From the NCBI GenBank assembly GCA_900642245.1, contig CAAAJI010000003.1, positions 664,960 through 687,518 of the forward strand: 22,559 nt of DNA, given 5' to 3'. The position numbers and the translations under genes are program-made. The DNA comes from Fragilaria radians. Its lineage: Eukaryota > Bacillariophyta > Fragilariophyceae > Fragilariales > Fragilariaceae. The stretch's first letter is position 1, and the number at the start of each line of letters is the position of its first letter. A model generated the notes under the pieces. It was not told the origin of the DNA. It saw only the letters and a program-made list of their open reading frames with translations, and searched no databases. Shown piece after piece: positions 1 to 10,201 of this stretch.

Positions 1-973
1 AACACACAAAAGCGTAGGAAGACACTGGATGTTAACAATCGGCTGTTGTCATACGATCAACTTCAATCACTTAACAAATAATATATCATTTCTCTCTTCT
101 TTATAGTAGATTTTAGCAAAATCGCGTATAGTGCAATTTGTGCGAAAAACTGTATCATCTCTGAAAAAAATGGAAAAATAGGACATTCTTGAAAACCGAT
201 AAAGCTCGTCATTCTGAATCAATAAGGCTGAAACTCACTTGTATGACTCTATTGGTAGTTATTTATAGTGCCAAGCCTACTACACATCGATACCATAAGC
301 AGTTGTAGAGATAACTGCGTTTTCCTTAGGTAACGCTTTTTGTGCGAAAAACCGTGCTTTTACGTTACTTTTATTGTTTAGTCTTGTGTAGTCTTAGAAC
401 TTATCTCAGAGAGAACTTCGTGACCCTTCTCAAGAAATGTTCGTCAGCTCTCTTGAAGAATTAGATCTTGTTCTAAAGCTTCTTCCCAACTGTTTAGACA
501 AGTCTCTTCAACTTGTTGATAAGGAAAAGTTGGTAGTCAATAAGGATAAGTTAGTTTAGCCTTTAGGCTCTTTTGTTATTAGTAAGCTAACTCTCTAATT
601 GTCTCTTTATAAAGATAATTAATATAGCCGTCCTAGATTGGATACAATGCTGGATTGTATAACAATACTTTCCATGTATAAACAATATTTAATCTTCACT
701 AAGTTCAACTAGTGAATCATTAAGCATAGTTAAACTCGTAGAAGGTAAGTAATAGGATAGTTTACTTGTAACTACCCATAGCTAGATGAGTAAATGTAAG
801 AATATGTTGATTCTACTATTATTTACGATGCACTAACAATACAGGACCAGTACACACACACATCTCTAGTTTAATATTTTACAACTAAAATGCTACTGTT
901 TACAACCTATTGTGTTAGGGATTAGCTTCTTGATCCTTCAGTCAAGGTAGGTAATTCGCCTCCAAGGTAATAC
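1..973 (-). other. Non-coding stretch, possible 3' LTR of gypsy element A
   Basis: No coding region is supported here. The stretch lies directly downstream, in the minus direction, of the end of the gypsy integrase, where the polypurine tract and 3' LTR of element A should be. It holds a TATA-like box on the minus strand at 260-267. It also holds two near-identical 17-base direct copies (core TTTGTGCGAAAAAC) at 137-153 and 339-355. I cannot find matching LTR ends, and the second LTR is not in the window, so the LTR assignment is an inference from position and promoter-like content only. Confidence 0.3.
260..267 (-). promoter_or_regulatory. TATA-like box, minus strand
   Basis: Read on the minus strand this is TATAAATA. 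It sits in the presumed 3' LTR of gypsy element A and points away from that element's body, as a U3 promoter would. No transcript start can be shown. Confidence 0.3.
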
Positions 974-2016
974 TTAACCGGAGGTTGCCTGAAATGGACA
1001 GACTCTGCGTATGTTCACTCTTTCTGAGACAATTCCTTTGTTGTTCCATTGTTGTATACTTCTGTTACCGGGTATGGTCGAGTACGAGGTGTTGACAACT
1101 TCCGGAGAATTCCGGGTGTGTTTAATAAGATTTGGTCTATGCGACTCTTGTTTTCTTTACTATTAGACTTATTGATTAAGTCTTGTTTTCGTTTCTGGAT
1201 TCTATTCCAATTTGCTCTAAATGCAATATTGTGAATCACATCTCTGCCAAACACTAATTGACAAGGTGTAGCCTGTAGTGTTGTATGGTAAGTGATTCTG
1301 ATAGCCCATGCAGTAGACTGGAGGAAGTAATCAAAAGGAGCATCTTCTTCTAAGTTTTCCTTCTCTAAGTCAAATGATCTGAGCATGTCATTTACTCCTT
1401 TGTGGATTCACTGAATAAATGAATTTGCTTGAGGATTATGACTGGTAGTTGGTTTTGCAATGATACCATAATTATTGCCCATTTGTTTAAACTCAAGTTT
1501 GAATTTGCCTCCATTGTCAAAGACAATACATTGAGGACATGAATATTGCGCCAACCAGGTGTTATGAAACAAATCCTGGATGGAAGCGGCCGACTTATTA
1601 GTGGCTTCAACAATCTCAAACCATCCTGTGGCTGGGTCTATCATAGTGAGTGCCAGCAGCGAGTGTGTCTTGAGTGGTGTCGTTATAGTGAAAGGACCCA
1701 CAAGATCTACACAAATGACCCAGGGGTCAGATTCTGCTATCTTTGGAGGCAGTAAGCCATATATCTTGCGTTCTTTCTCTGTTAATTGACAGACTGGACA
1801 AGTGGAACATAATCGTTCAACATCTTGTGTGAGGCCAGGCCACGTCATAGTGTTCCTGATTGTCTTCTCAGTCCGAGTCTGTCCTGGGTGAAGTAAGTAT
1901 TCATGATACCAGGAAAGTACTCTTTGTCTTTGAGACTGAGGGATGTAGATTTTATCCTTAAAACATAGAAGGTCATAGCCTTCAATGTGTTGCATAGAGT
2001 GTTGGGGTTGTGACAA
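974..2016 (-). pseudogene. Ty3/gypsy integrase (element A)
   Basis: The N-terminal HHCC zinc finger is present (H in WYHEYLLHPGQ, then CSTCPVC). The core follows with the first Asp in VDLVGPF and the second in VFDNGGKF. The third catalytic residue should be the Glu of an I-I-E-R box. Here the box reads F-I-Q followed directly by TGA (1408-1410), so the Glu is Gln and the next Arg is a stop. The same frame then reopens from 1386 (DMLRSFDLE) through the C-terminal domain (TPGILRKLS, YPVTEVYNNGT). After a frameshift near 1035 it ends at 974. Integrase would insert the cDNA; this copy cannot. Confidence 0.85.
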
Positions 2017-2229
2017 ACCCTTTTTCTCTGAGTCCTTGGACTTTCATCTGTTCCTCAAAAAGTAAGGCAGTATGCATTGGGAATTTTATATTACTGTGTT
2101 CTGATTCTGACAGAAGTGTAAGCGCTGCCTCTTGTGGAATCATTAGCTCATCAATATCTAAGCGAGATAAGGCATCTGCTACAACATTTTTCTTTCCTGG
2201 GAGTTATTCAAATGATACCCCATATTCTT

Positions 2230-2645
2230 CTAGGAGCAACGCCAGCGTAAAACACGGTCTGATGCTTTTAATCCATTAAAGGTATTATTCTTATGGTCTT
2301 CCTTGCAAGTTTCAATAGTAGATAACAGCTCACGCTTAGTGGTGATGTATCTTTTTTGGGCTGCAGTAAGCTTTCTGGAATAAAAGGCGATAGGCCTTTT
2401 ATCCTGCATGATTACCGCACCGAGTTGATGATCAGAAGCATCAGTGTAGATGTGGAACGGTTTCTCAAAATCTGGGTATGACAATAGCACCTCAGTTTCA
2501 ATAACTTTTTTGATTTTATCAAAAGCCTGTTGATGGGTTGGGAGCCATTCAAACTTGACTTTGCTTGAGGTGAGACTAGTCAACAGAGCTAGTACCTTGC
2601 TCCTGCAAAAGTTGACTATGCCAATGAAGTGGCGTAGTTCTTTCT
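2230..2645 (-). pseudogene. Ty3/gypsy RNase H (element A)
   Basis: This follows RT after a one-base frameshift. It shows the RT-RNase H connection (F-x-W-L-P-T-H-Q-Q-A-F) and then FHIYTDASDHQLGAVIMQ, whose Asp is the first catalytic residue. AFYSRKLTAAQ and RELLS, with the catalytic Glu, come next. The segment after the Glu (ETCKEDHKN) is shorter than I expect for this family, which suggests an internal deletion of roughly 20 residues that removed part of the region with the next catalytic Asp. A second frameshift lies near 2235. Further minus-strand sequence (2229-2030) encodes the typical PGKKNVVADALSR tether in another frame, with a TAA at 2204-2206. Confidence 0.75.
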
Positions 2646-3362
2646 GGTTTTTGGAGCCTTGATTTTGAGGATGGCTTCCACCTTACTATAAACTGGCTGG
2701 ATTCCTTTTCTGGTAATCCAGTAGCCCAAGTATTCAATTTGTTCTGCAAAGAACTTTGATTTGGATGCATTGACTCTCATACCCGCAGTGTAGAGTCTTG
2801 CTAGAACCATTTCCAACTTAGTTAAATGATCATTGAAACTTTTGTTTGTCAGTGTCAATAAATCATCAAGATATTTTTTCACATACTTCATATTTTGTGT
2901 GAGTTTGGACATGGCATTTTGAAAAACATAAGGGGCAATTTTGATGTCCATGGGTAAGCAATTATACTTAAATTTCCCCCAAGGAAAGATTATTGTGCAT
3001 ATCTTTTGGGCATCAGCATCTAATTTGATGTGATAGTAACCCATGTTTAAATCCAAGGCAGTGGCAAAGGTAAACCCTTCCATGGATTGGATCATGTCCC
3101 CAATCTTTGGTATTGGAAATGGGTGACGTTTAAGTGAGGAGTTGAGTTTTCTGAAGTCAGAAACAACCTTTATAGTTCCGTGTTTCTTAGAAATAGCAAA
3201 GGTTGGAGATGCCCATTCAGAAGTATAATGTTCTTCAAAGACTCCAATGTCCACCAGTCTTGTAATTTCTGTACGTAGCTGCTGTTCCACTGCTCTAGGG
3301 ACAGTGTATGGCCGAGCATGCACTACTCCTTTGTCTATTAACTGTAGACTAATAGGATCCAT
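2616..3362 (-). pseudogene. Ty3/gypsy reverse transcriptase (element A)
   Basis: The 248-residue open stretch covers most of a gypsy RT. It begins with the N-terminal P-Y-x-x-P-R segment, continues through WASPTF and KKHGTIKVVSDFRKLN, and reaches the FATALDLNMGYYHIKL motif with its first catalytic Asp. The catalytic box YLDDLL is intact at about residue 165. The thumb and connection (EYLGYWIT, KIKAPKTRK) follow. The upstream linker continues in another frame to about 3503, so the apparent start at 3362 is not a real start. The 3' end shifts frame near 2640, where LRHFIGIVNF continues in the next frame into RNase H. The enzyme would copy element RNA into DNA inside cytoplasmic particles, but this copy is broken. 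Confidence 0.85.
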
Positions 3363-3824
3363 ATTAAATTCTGATTCCCATCAAAGAGATGCTCATATTT
3401 TTGGAGTAGTTTCAGTAAGTGATGTTGTTCCTCTGTATTGAGGTTACCACAAATTTGAATTACTTCCTCTAAGAGTGCAGGCTTATATTCTGCATGGAAA
3501 GATAAATTTGTTCTATAATAAAATTAAGCTATACATTATTATTTTGTGTAAATTGTGAGACTAATAATTTACTTTTCTAGAGCAAACTAATCTTTTCTTG
3601 GCGATCTTCCTTTCGCTTGAATTACCGTTCCAAGACATCTTTCCAACCGTTAAGATGTGCCAAAGATATTCTAATATATACCTTTAGTTCTCAAACATGG
3701 CAAAGATTTAATATCCAATGTTCTCCTATAACAAATCCTTGCAAGGATCAACCGAAAAAATGGCGATGAAAGATAGATCTAACGGTAAACTAGATGTATA
3801 ACATCAGTTGATAAAAATATGTAT

Positions 3825-3896
3825 CAAAACCAGGACTCAAACGCAAGGTGACTTTCTTCAAGAAAATTACGTAACCAGTTCACTTGCTACGGTTAA
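3825..3896 (-). repeat. tRNA-like segment, possibly SINE-derived
   Basis: On the minus strand, TAGCAAGTGAACTGG (3889 down to 3875) resembles a Pol III A box, and GCGTTTGAGTCC (3844 down to 3833) resembles a B box. Their start-to-start spacing is 45 nt, as in a tRNA. An anticodon-arm-like TTTCTTGAAGAAA lies between them. The sequence before the A box does not pair with the sequence after the B box, so there is no acceptor stem and this is not a working tRNA gene. A tRNA-derived SINE remnant is the likeliest reading. Chance resemblance is possible. Confidence 0.3.
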
Positions 3897-4004
3897 AGTT
3901 AAAGTATATAAATAGTCATAATATCTTACTACTCCCCTAATATCTGAAGGTATATCTTGCAATACCTTCATCTTCCTTAAACATAAATATCAATTTTTTT
4001 AATT

Positions 4005-4029
4005 AATAAATTAAAAAAATTAATTTATT
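4005..4029. repeat. AT hairpin, 10-bp perfect stem with A5 loop
   Basis: AATAAATTAA at 4005-4014 and its exact reverse complement at 4020-4029 flank five A bases. It lies in a run of almost pure A/T (about 3991-4052) just beyond the 3' end of element B pol. It could be a polyadenylation-type or simple-sequence feature; nothing more can be said. Confidence 0.5.
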
Positions 4030-4072
4030 TTATTTTTAATTTTTTTATTTTTAACATATATCCTAAATTTCC

Positions 4073-6417
4073 CTATATATCTTTCATTTGAATCTCCGGT
4101 ATCCGAAATAACCACTTCTTGACTAAGTGATGGAGTTTATTGTTACTTAAGGGCTTTGTCAGAATGTCACTGGCATTTCCTCACTCTTTACGTACGCAAA
4201 CCTCATTACTTTAGCGGCAATGGCCTCACGTGCGCTTGAAGGAACTGATGTATTCAAAACTACAGACATATTATCACTTTACATCAAAGTCGGTCCTTCT
4301 AAATCCACACCTAATGACCTAAGTATGAAACGTATTTCCACTATGAGTTCTGTTGCTATTATTGTTGCAACTAACTCTGAACCGTAAGTTGAAGTCTCTA
4401 CAGTCTTTTGACGTTTAGAAACCCATCTAATAGGTGTATTATTCAACATGACTAGGATGCCTGTGATTGACCTTCTGGTCACTAAATCATGTGCAGGGTC
4501 AGCATCTACGTAAACAGTCATCCGTACTTTTGGTCCCTTTGACACAGGAAGGTCATTTGGCATCTCTTCTTCAGCATTTGGGTAGAAGTCTTTCCAATTA
4601 GGATGGTCTTCAACAGGATATTCTGAGTGACTTGTATATGATGTATCTATGATGACTCTCCCCTTTGGAAATGTCTTTAGGTAAGCCAAAATCCTTTTAG
4701 CTGCCTTCAAATGCCCTTCCCTTGGTGCCATATTGAATCTGCGCATAGCTGAAGTGGCATAAGCAATATTAAACCTTCCTAAAACAATTATCCAAGTGCA
4801 ACAACCTATGATGGACCTATATCTAGCCGAGTCTTCATCTGTGCATAATGGTGTGTCATCTATTTCAGGATGGTATCCTTCACTCATAGGCGTCTTGCTA
4901 GGCTTCAATTCCTTCTCAAATAGACCTTCAAACCTTGGAATGACATTTTGAATGTATGTCTTTGCAGATATGGCTATCCCTGACCCTTGATTCTTCCAGG
5001 AATCTCCCAGCAATTCCACATTTCCTCCTAAATAATTCTCAGGAATGCCAACATTCTTCAACAAATAGGTTGTTTCTAGAGACTTGATGACTCGCATGGG
5101 ATCTTTACTCCAAATAAGAATGCCATCCACATAAGTGGCTAAATACTCATAATGTGACGTCTTGTTTATCATCCATAAACCATGGTCATGCTTTCTTTTC
5201 CTATATCCTAAACGTAGCAACGACTCTGCTAAATGTTCATGAAACCTGGCAGCTGAAGTCTTTAAACCATATAAGGATTTGATAAAAATTAGTTTCTTCC
5301 CACATACTGTGATATCAAACTCTGGACCAGCTGTTTTGTAAACCTTCTCCTTTGTTTTCCCTTATAAGAATTCATTTCCAATGTCACATGCACAGCATGA
5401 CAATCCGTAGAGTTCTCCCAGGAAAACCCCAATTCTGATGGTATCCATACGTACAACACCTGAATAAATGTCTTCTTTATCATTGACTGTCCAATTACCA
5501 CCCGCAACCAGTCTTGCCTTGTGTCTTAAATCATACTTGACATCAAATACTATATGATATGGCATTTTCTGGTATCATTTGGGAATGTCCTCCCCTGAAT
5601 CAAGTACAATAAATGTCTCATAGTTAGTAAGCTACTTAAGCTCTGTTTCAATTGCTTCTTGCCATAGGTTGTTTTTATTCTTCCTGTCTAAGCTCATGGC
5701 ATTCTTGATTCCTTTTGGGACTTGAATCCCAAACTTGTATTTTACAGTTGTTGGCCTTGATGTGACATTATGTATCTTGGCCATATCCACTGTTGGTTTA
5801 ACCTTACAGTACGGAATTAGATGGCAAAAAGGGCTTTTGTCCAACAATTTCTGGTCCCTGGTAAATAATATTGTATGCGTAGGATTACTAAGGCATAATG
5901 CAAAGAAGTTCACCCATGACTGAGAATTATTAATGTCATTCCATACTACTAAGCACTTATGCTGGATACTGTCATCTAGTCCTTTGTCTCCAGAGTACTC
6001 AAGCACCTTTACACATTCCCATGACTTGTCATCCTCAATCTTGTCCAATATGTGTAGCTGACGTAGATAATCAAATTGACATTTTGACTTAGATTACATC
6101 AAGGTACTTTGATAGACCTTACATTCCGATACACCTAATTCTGAAACAACTTAATTTTTATTACTCTGAATTTAAAAATCAATGGCATCTTATAACGGGA
6201 ATACAGTAATATGCATGATTTCATTAAACACAGCATGCACTTTAGACCTTGTCCTGTTGTCAATACTCTGGTCAATATAACCTGCCTTAGATCTAGTTCT
6301 GTTGGAAATGCATTGTGAAACTTCCTCAATCTCTGCTTAGGTTGATTGTCCCTGGGGATTATAGTACTTGGTCTTGCATCTAACTTCTCCAGTGTCTCTT
6401 GTATGTCTTGCTTGAAC
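4073..6417 (-). pseudogene. Copia reverse transcriptase-RNase H, 3' half of element B
   Basis: From 6417 the linker between integrase and RT runs with RTRSKAGY and NRTRSKV motifs. The N-terminal RT region follows (ESVE-like WQEAIETELK). From 6048 to 4279 one frame is kept, broken by TAG 5632-5634, TGA 5575-5577 and TAA 5362-5364. The RT core shows HKARLVAGGNW, CCACDIGN with the first catalytic Asp, KSLYGLKTSAARFHEHL, and the catalytic box as YVDG rather than YVDD (Gly codon 5122-5124). RNase H shows VYVDADPAHD, STYGSELVA with the catalytic Glu, and GDNMS in the next frame below 4279. A short deletion there removes the segment expected before REAIAAK. The C-terminus LVKKWLFRIPE ends with TAG at 4073-4075. 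This copy is inactive. Confidence 0.85.
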
Positions 6418-6423
6418 GTGACT
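6418..6423. repeat. Target-site duplication of element C, left copy (GTGACT)
   Basis: GTGACT directly precedes the TGTTAAAA end of the left LTR and is repeated exactly at 10363-10368 after the right LTR. The six-base size is supported because the base next to each LTR differs between the inner and outer sides (6423 T versus 10184 G; 6602 C versus 10363 G). That marks the LTR borders as 6424 and 10362. Confidence 0.9.
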
Positions 6424-6601
6424 TGTTAAAATACCTCTTCACACTTAAATTGTAATTACTAAAATAAATCCTCTTAAACTATCGCTAAAAATATAGGTTC
6501 TCACCACTGTTCTCACATTTAAAATCGCCAATCAATTCACATACATTAAACTAAAACTTAATCCGTATTTGGGTTAAGAATATGAGGGATAAACTCCAAT
6601 A
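6424..6601 (-). repeat. 3' LTR of element C (178 bp)
   Basis: It matches 10185-10362 at 173 of 178 positions. In coding sense it reads TATTGGAG ... TTTTAACA, so the 5' end is TA rather than the usual TG, and both copies share this. It is immediately preceded, on the minus strand, by a polypurine tract. Confidence 0.9.
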
Positions 6602-6616
6602 CCCTTCCTATCTCTC
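6602..6616 (-). promoter_or_regulatory. Polypurine tract of element C
   Basis: On the minus strand this is GAGAGATAGGAAGGG, ending exactly where the 3' LTR starts. It is the expected primer for plus-strand DNA synthesis and confirms both orientation and LTR edge. Confidence 0.75.
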
Positions 6617-7160
6617 AGATTCCTTCCTCCAAGTCTTCATCTACCTTTCCTAAGAACTTACTAACATGCTCATCATAAATATCCTTGCTCACATTTTTGG
6701 TAAATAAGTCTGCGTCATTTTCACAAGACTTCACAAACACATTTTGAATGAAACCATCCTCAATATGCTCTCGAATGAAATGGTATCTGGTGTCAACATG
6801 TCTTGTACAAACTCCAGAACTTGAATTCTCGGCCATAAAAATAGCACCAACATTATCACATCTTACAATAATTGGTAGTTTCACGTTCATCCCAATGCTT
6901 TCCAATAAGCAGTATATAAAACGGATTTCCTTCACCGCCTCGGAAATAGCCACATATTTGGCTTCACTGCTTGAAAATGTTACACCTTTCTGTCCCTTTG
7001 ATCTCCAGCAAATAGGAACTCCAAGCAAGTAAATGATAAACCCTGTAACGCTTATCCTTGTCTCTGCATCACCAGCCCAGTTGCTATTGCAGTAAGACAC
7101 CAAATCCCAGTCCTTTCCTTCTTCAACTGGCTGCATCTTAAGACAATACTGTCACTAAGA
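6615..7160 (-). pseudogene. Copia RNase H, 3' end of element C pol
   Basis: The recognisable part begins around QYCLKMQPVEEG and continues through YCNSNWAGDAETR, where the catalytic Asp should lie in a S-D-x-x-W/Y-A-G-D box; here the box reads S-N, so it appears altered. SVTGFIIYLLGVPICWRSKGQ, FSSSEAKYVAISEA with the Glu, VRCDNVGAIFMAEN with the next Asp, and RHVDTRYHFIREHI then NDADLFTKNVS follow. It ends with DEDLEEGI, next to the polypurine tract. Upstream RT of the same element is gone: a stop and unrelated sequence appear above about 7160, where fragment D joins. RNase H would degrade the RNA strand of the RNA-DNA hybrid. Confidence 0.8.
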
Positions 7161-7233
7161 AGATTAAGTTAATCAATAAGGCAGCTTAGTAGATTAATGA
7201 GATGAGTGGTGACTAGAGCTTTACAACATGACG

Positions 7234-8168
7234 TCACCTGTGAAGTGGGAACCCGGAAGTACTCCCGTGGGGAGTAACACACCCTCGCACAGGAGACGGC
7301 ATGATGGGCGCATCAAGCACGCAATGAAGATAATGATAGCGCATGAGTTTGTGATGTGCAGGAGGATGGTGTTTAGAAAAGTAATCTGCACTGTTGGTGC
7401 GCCCAGGGGACCAGTAAAGGTTGAATTGCTTCTGAGCAATGCAATCTTTAAGCCAATGATAATGCATGTCAAAGGCTTTAGATCTTTTCATGCGGACTTG
7501 AGCACGGAGAATGCCATGAGCAGTGGAATTGTCAGTCTCAAGTGGAGTGGCAGGTTGTGGATGTCCCATTTCTAAGAGAGCAGTACGCATGGGAACAGCC
7601 TCTTGGGCACTGAGAAAGAGACTGCTGGTTTCAGCCTCAGAAGCAGAGGCAGCAACTGTGCGAATAGTTCTGCAAAGAACATGGATGGAACCATTAAGTT
7701 TGGGAGTTGGAGGCGAGCTGGTTGCACCGGGGAGATCGGTCAGGAAGAAATAGCCAGCAGCACAACTACGGGCATTTGGGAGAGAAAGATAGGCAGCATC
7801 GGAGCAGACAGCTAGGACCATGTCGCTGGCGTGATAACGGATGGTGGCATTGGATGCGTGGAGAGATAGTCAAGGAGCATGTTGCAGGCCTCTTGGGTAT
7901 GTTTGGTTGGAGAGGATTGACTGTTGGAGATTTTGTTGAGGGCAACAATGATAGTGGGATTGCAGCTCCGTGAATAATAGAGGAAGACACCAGAGATTTG
8001 TTGGACACGTTTGATACCAAGACTGTCAAGGAGAGGAGAGAGATCAGAGTTGGCTAGTTGAATTTTTTGGCTGTACACAGGGGTGGTCCAGCAATGTGGG
8101 GAATGTTGGGGACAAGCCGGGGAGGGATGACGCAAAGCAAGAAGGGCTTTGGGAACATAGTCTGGCAT
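7234..8168 (-). pseudogene. Copia RT end and RNase H (fragment D)
   Basis: From 8168 the frame continues the RT thumb (VDISMPDYVPKALLALRH-like) and the linker LGIKRVQQISGVFLYYSR. It shifts near 7860 into RNase H (7850-7234). RNase H shows VCSDAAYLS with the catalytic Asp, ASASEAETSSLFLSAQEA with the Glu, LETDNSTAHGI with the next Asp, and KRSKAFDMHYHWLKD. NSADYFSKHHPPAHHKLMR carries the last Asp and the His-rich tail. All four catalytic acids are present, so this domain is the best preserved part of the fragment. Confidence 0.8.
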
Positions 8169-8189
8169 GGAAATGTCAACATGGCCAGC

Positions 8190-9535
8190 AGCATAATTCC
8201 AGGTATGGTGAACCCAAGGTAGCTGGATCTGGTCCAGTCTCTGGTGAGTGCATACTTAGCAGCAAGAGCATTGAAGAGGTGATCAGCATCAGACTGAGAG
8301 AAGAATTTGATGCCAAAGTCGTTGACAGCAAGGGTAAATGTTGTGCGTCAATCCGTATGGCGCCAGAGACCGGGGGTTTGGGCAACTGGGAAGTATCCAT
8401 AAGGGGCAAGGTGTGCCTTGAGTTGATTGAACGCAAGGATGGCAGCCTCTTTGAGGCCATACATACCTTTGCGGATCTCAAGGTAGACAAAACCTTTGGA
8501 GCTAAAGTGCTGATCGGTGAGATTGTAGTCATTGATGATTTCCTGGGGAACATAACGGCAATGAACTCGCATGTATTGGTAGATGGGCATGTCAGAGACA
8601 AGGAAAAAATCCTTCAAATCACCAGTGCAATAACGGGCACCGAGATGGGCATCAGAAATGACACTATTGAGATGAAGTTTGGTGTCAATGATGCCAACAG
8701 CAGGAGAACTGACATCTTGGTAGGCATCAAGGCAATCACCACCAACCATCATGCGGATTCGGAAGACCTCAGCTTTGCCAGGTCGCATGGTGCAGACAAA
8801 GTTGGCATACGATACTTTGCAACCAGCAGGGACTTGATGTGGGAAGATGAACACAATTGTGTTGTTGCCAAGAATGGTATCGTCAACGGAGTGAGATTTG
8901 TGGAGACCTTGAGTGCATCGTCCCCACTCATTCAACAGTGATTTGAGCCAGATGGCAGAGTCGGGACCGGAGAGAAGGGAGTCAATGGTTTCTGCCTTAC
9001 CGTTGAAAGGGTTAAACATCTTGCCGGCAATGGTAGGGTCATGGTGGATAGACTGGGCAAGATGGGTATACATGGGAGTTCGAAGAGGAAAGGAACAGGA
9101 AGCAAGAGGTGGGCTCCTGCGAACAATGTCTAGAGGAGGGGAAGGCTTGGAGAGTAAAATGGGCACCCTCGGAAGTGGAACTGGGGGTGGAAGTAGAGGA
9201 ACGATCACGGGTCTTGGTTTGATGGGAGTTGATGGGAGTATTCTTGGCAAAGGGATGGCAGCTGTCTTAGCAGTGTGAGGTGGTGGAGTAGGTTTGATGG
9301 CACGGTGAAGGATATCTACAACTTTGGCATAGGCATTGAGGATGGGTGAACCGCATGCGAGCAGGTTGAGTAAAGGAGAATCATTGGAGTCTTTTAAGAG
9401 GTGAAGCATATCTTCTGCCATTTGTTTGAGGTAGTCATTGTGAGAGAATTGAGGAAAAGGAATCTTTTCAGGGAAAAAATCAACTTTCAAGACATTGCGT
9501 TTGTGAAGGGTGTCTTGGAAGTAGCACTTCCAGCA
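8190..9535 (-). pseudogene. Copia reverse transcriptase with proline-rich linker (fragment D)
   Basis: The frame is open from 9535 to 8351, preceded in the same frame by the integrase tail and a TGA at 9536-9538. After WKCYFQDT and FFPEKIPFPQ comes a proline-rich stretch of about 60 residues. RT then starts around FNPFNGKAETID. Motifs are WLKSLLNEWGRCTQG, VTYANFVCT-like YANFVCTMRPGK, GDLKDFFLVSDM with the first catalytic Asp, and MYGLKEAAILAFNQL. After TGA 8348-8350 the frame goes on with FTLAVNDFGIKFF, the catalytic box. There the usual VDD reads VND (Asn codon 8321-8323), removing the first Asp of the pair. The frame shifts near 8200. Confidence 0.85.
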
Positions 9536-10075
9536 TCAATAATGCTCAAGGGAACGTCCAATGTACCATCCAACCTTTCCATGCTGACCAAAGGGCACAC
9601 GGGAATCCGCTGAAGTATGGGCAACAATTTGGGTGCCCATGGGAGGATCTTCATTCTTTCCCAATCTAGATTCTCTAAACATTCTTTCTGTCTTCACGAG
9701 TGAGGGGGCGGAAACAGGATCATACTTCTTCTTCAATTTCTCCCAAGCTAGAGCTGCATTACCATCTTCAAACTCCTTTGACTTGCAACTCTTCACGATT
9801 CCAAACGCAATCTTTCCGTTGCTGTTGTTCACGTCAATCGAAAGAATTAACTCCGTGACGGCAATCTCATTCAGGTCAGTAATGTGCAACAATCTCTTTC
9901 CTTCTTCTGTCTTCTCATCAATTACATCCAAACTTGTAGGGATTTCTACCTTTCCCAGCAGTACATCCTTGATACCAGAGTGTTTAGCTTTGGCAAGACA
10001 CTTTTCACTCTAACTTGGCCATTCCTCCTTTCTTCCTGAGAAATTAAGAACCCGAATAGCACTAAAATCCGTCAT
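9536..10075 (-). pseudogene. Element C gag N-terminal half fused in frame to fragment D integrase tail
   Basis: The start is ATG at 10075 (MTDFSAIRVLNFSG). A TAG at 10010-10012 stands where homologous gags have Trp. The same frame continues with AKHSGIKDVLLGKVEIPTS, comparable with the KDVLLG of element E, and ALAWEKLKKKYDP, comparable with the QLAWSNLMSKFEP of E. Gag homology stops after ESRLGKNED. The next residues, GTQIVAHTSADSRVPFG and onward, belong to the integrase C-terminal region of fragment D. The joint at about 9641-9648 leaves the frame open, and the frame ends at TGA 9536-9538. The zinc knuckles and the rest of gag are missing. Confidence 0.75.
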
Positions 10076-10148
10076 CACAAGACAAATCACTTAATCAAAT
10101 TTTTCAAATTAATAGTCAGCCTGACTTACTATCGACAATTATTCAAAA

Positions 10149-10201
10149 GAAGAGGTTTTACTCTATAAACCTCACGTTTAAACGTGTTAAAATACCTCTT
10201 C
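10149..10201 (-). other. LTR-leader hairpin with palindromic loop, element C
   Basis: In coding sense the last LTR bases GAAGAGG..TTTT (10201-10189) pair with AAAACCTCTTC in the leader (10159-10149): 7 plus 4 base pairs with a two-base bulge. The loop carries the perfect 14-base palindrome CACGTTTAAACGTG (10173-10186), which begins with the last two LTR bases. An outer CAATT/AATTG pair (10209-10213 with 10136-10140) could extend the stem. No TGG primer-binding site follows the LTR. It could be a dimerisation signal, a self-priming site, or both; this is inference. Confidence 0.55.

Larger units (their letters stand above)
974..3503 (-). mobile_element. Element A: truncated, decayed Ty3/gypsy retrotransposon (pol only)
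   Basis: On the minus strand the order is protease-RT linker, reverse transcriptase, RNase H, then integrase, which is the Ty3/gypsy order. Homology starts near 3503 with a linker (residues LLQKYEHLFDG near its end). It ends with an integrase C-terminal NIRRV motif and a TAA at 974-976. Gag, protease and the 5' LTR are missing, so the 5' end is truncated. I count about five frameshifts (near 3360, 2640, 2235, 2025 and 1035) and two nonsense codons (TAA 2204-2206, TGA 1408-1410). The wording of the protein closely matches gypsy elements I associate with diatoms. Confidence 0.85.
3504..4072. other. AT-rich non-coding spacer between elements A and B
   Basis: There is no coding homology. The stretch begins with TGTT after the gypsy break (3509) and has AACA near 4056, just downstream of the end of element B's pol. 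An LTR-like unit of about 548 bp is therefore possible. However, it does not match the sequence upstream of B's gag, so it is not shown to be B's LTR. It contains a tRNA-like segment and an AT hairpin, listed separately. A TATATAAATAG string on the plus strand (near 3906-3916) could be a promoter box but has no gene after it. Confidence 0.4.
7200..9645 (-). mobile_element. Fragment D: pol piece of a different copia lineage inside element C
   Basis: It runs from the integrase C-terminal region (GKVGWYIGRSLEHY) through a proline-rich linker, RT and RNase H to a KHHPPAHH tail. No LTR flanks it and no target duplication is seen. The right joint with element C gag is at about 9641-9648 and keeps the reading frame; the left joint is somewhere in 7160-7235. 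The protein lineage is unlike C's own RNase H or element B. TGA codons at 9536-9538 and 8348-8350 and frameshifts near 8200 and 7860 break it. Confidence 0.8.

Noticed and set aside
3509..4056. A 548-bp TGTT...AACA unit as the 3' LTR of element B
   Set aside because: Position is right, but no matching copy is found upstream of B's gag and the polypurine tract is poor, so it is only mentioned as possible.
7228..7973. Several short plus-strand open frames
   Set aside because: All are antisense to the RNase H of fragment D.
8096..8941. A 281-codon open frame on the plus strand
   Set aside because: It lies antisense to the clear RT of fragment D, has no motif I recognise and mirrors codon bias of the opposite strand.
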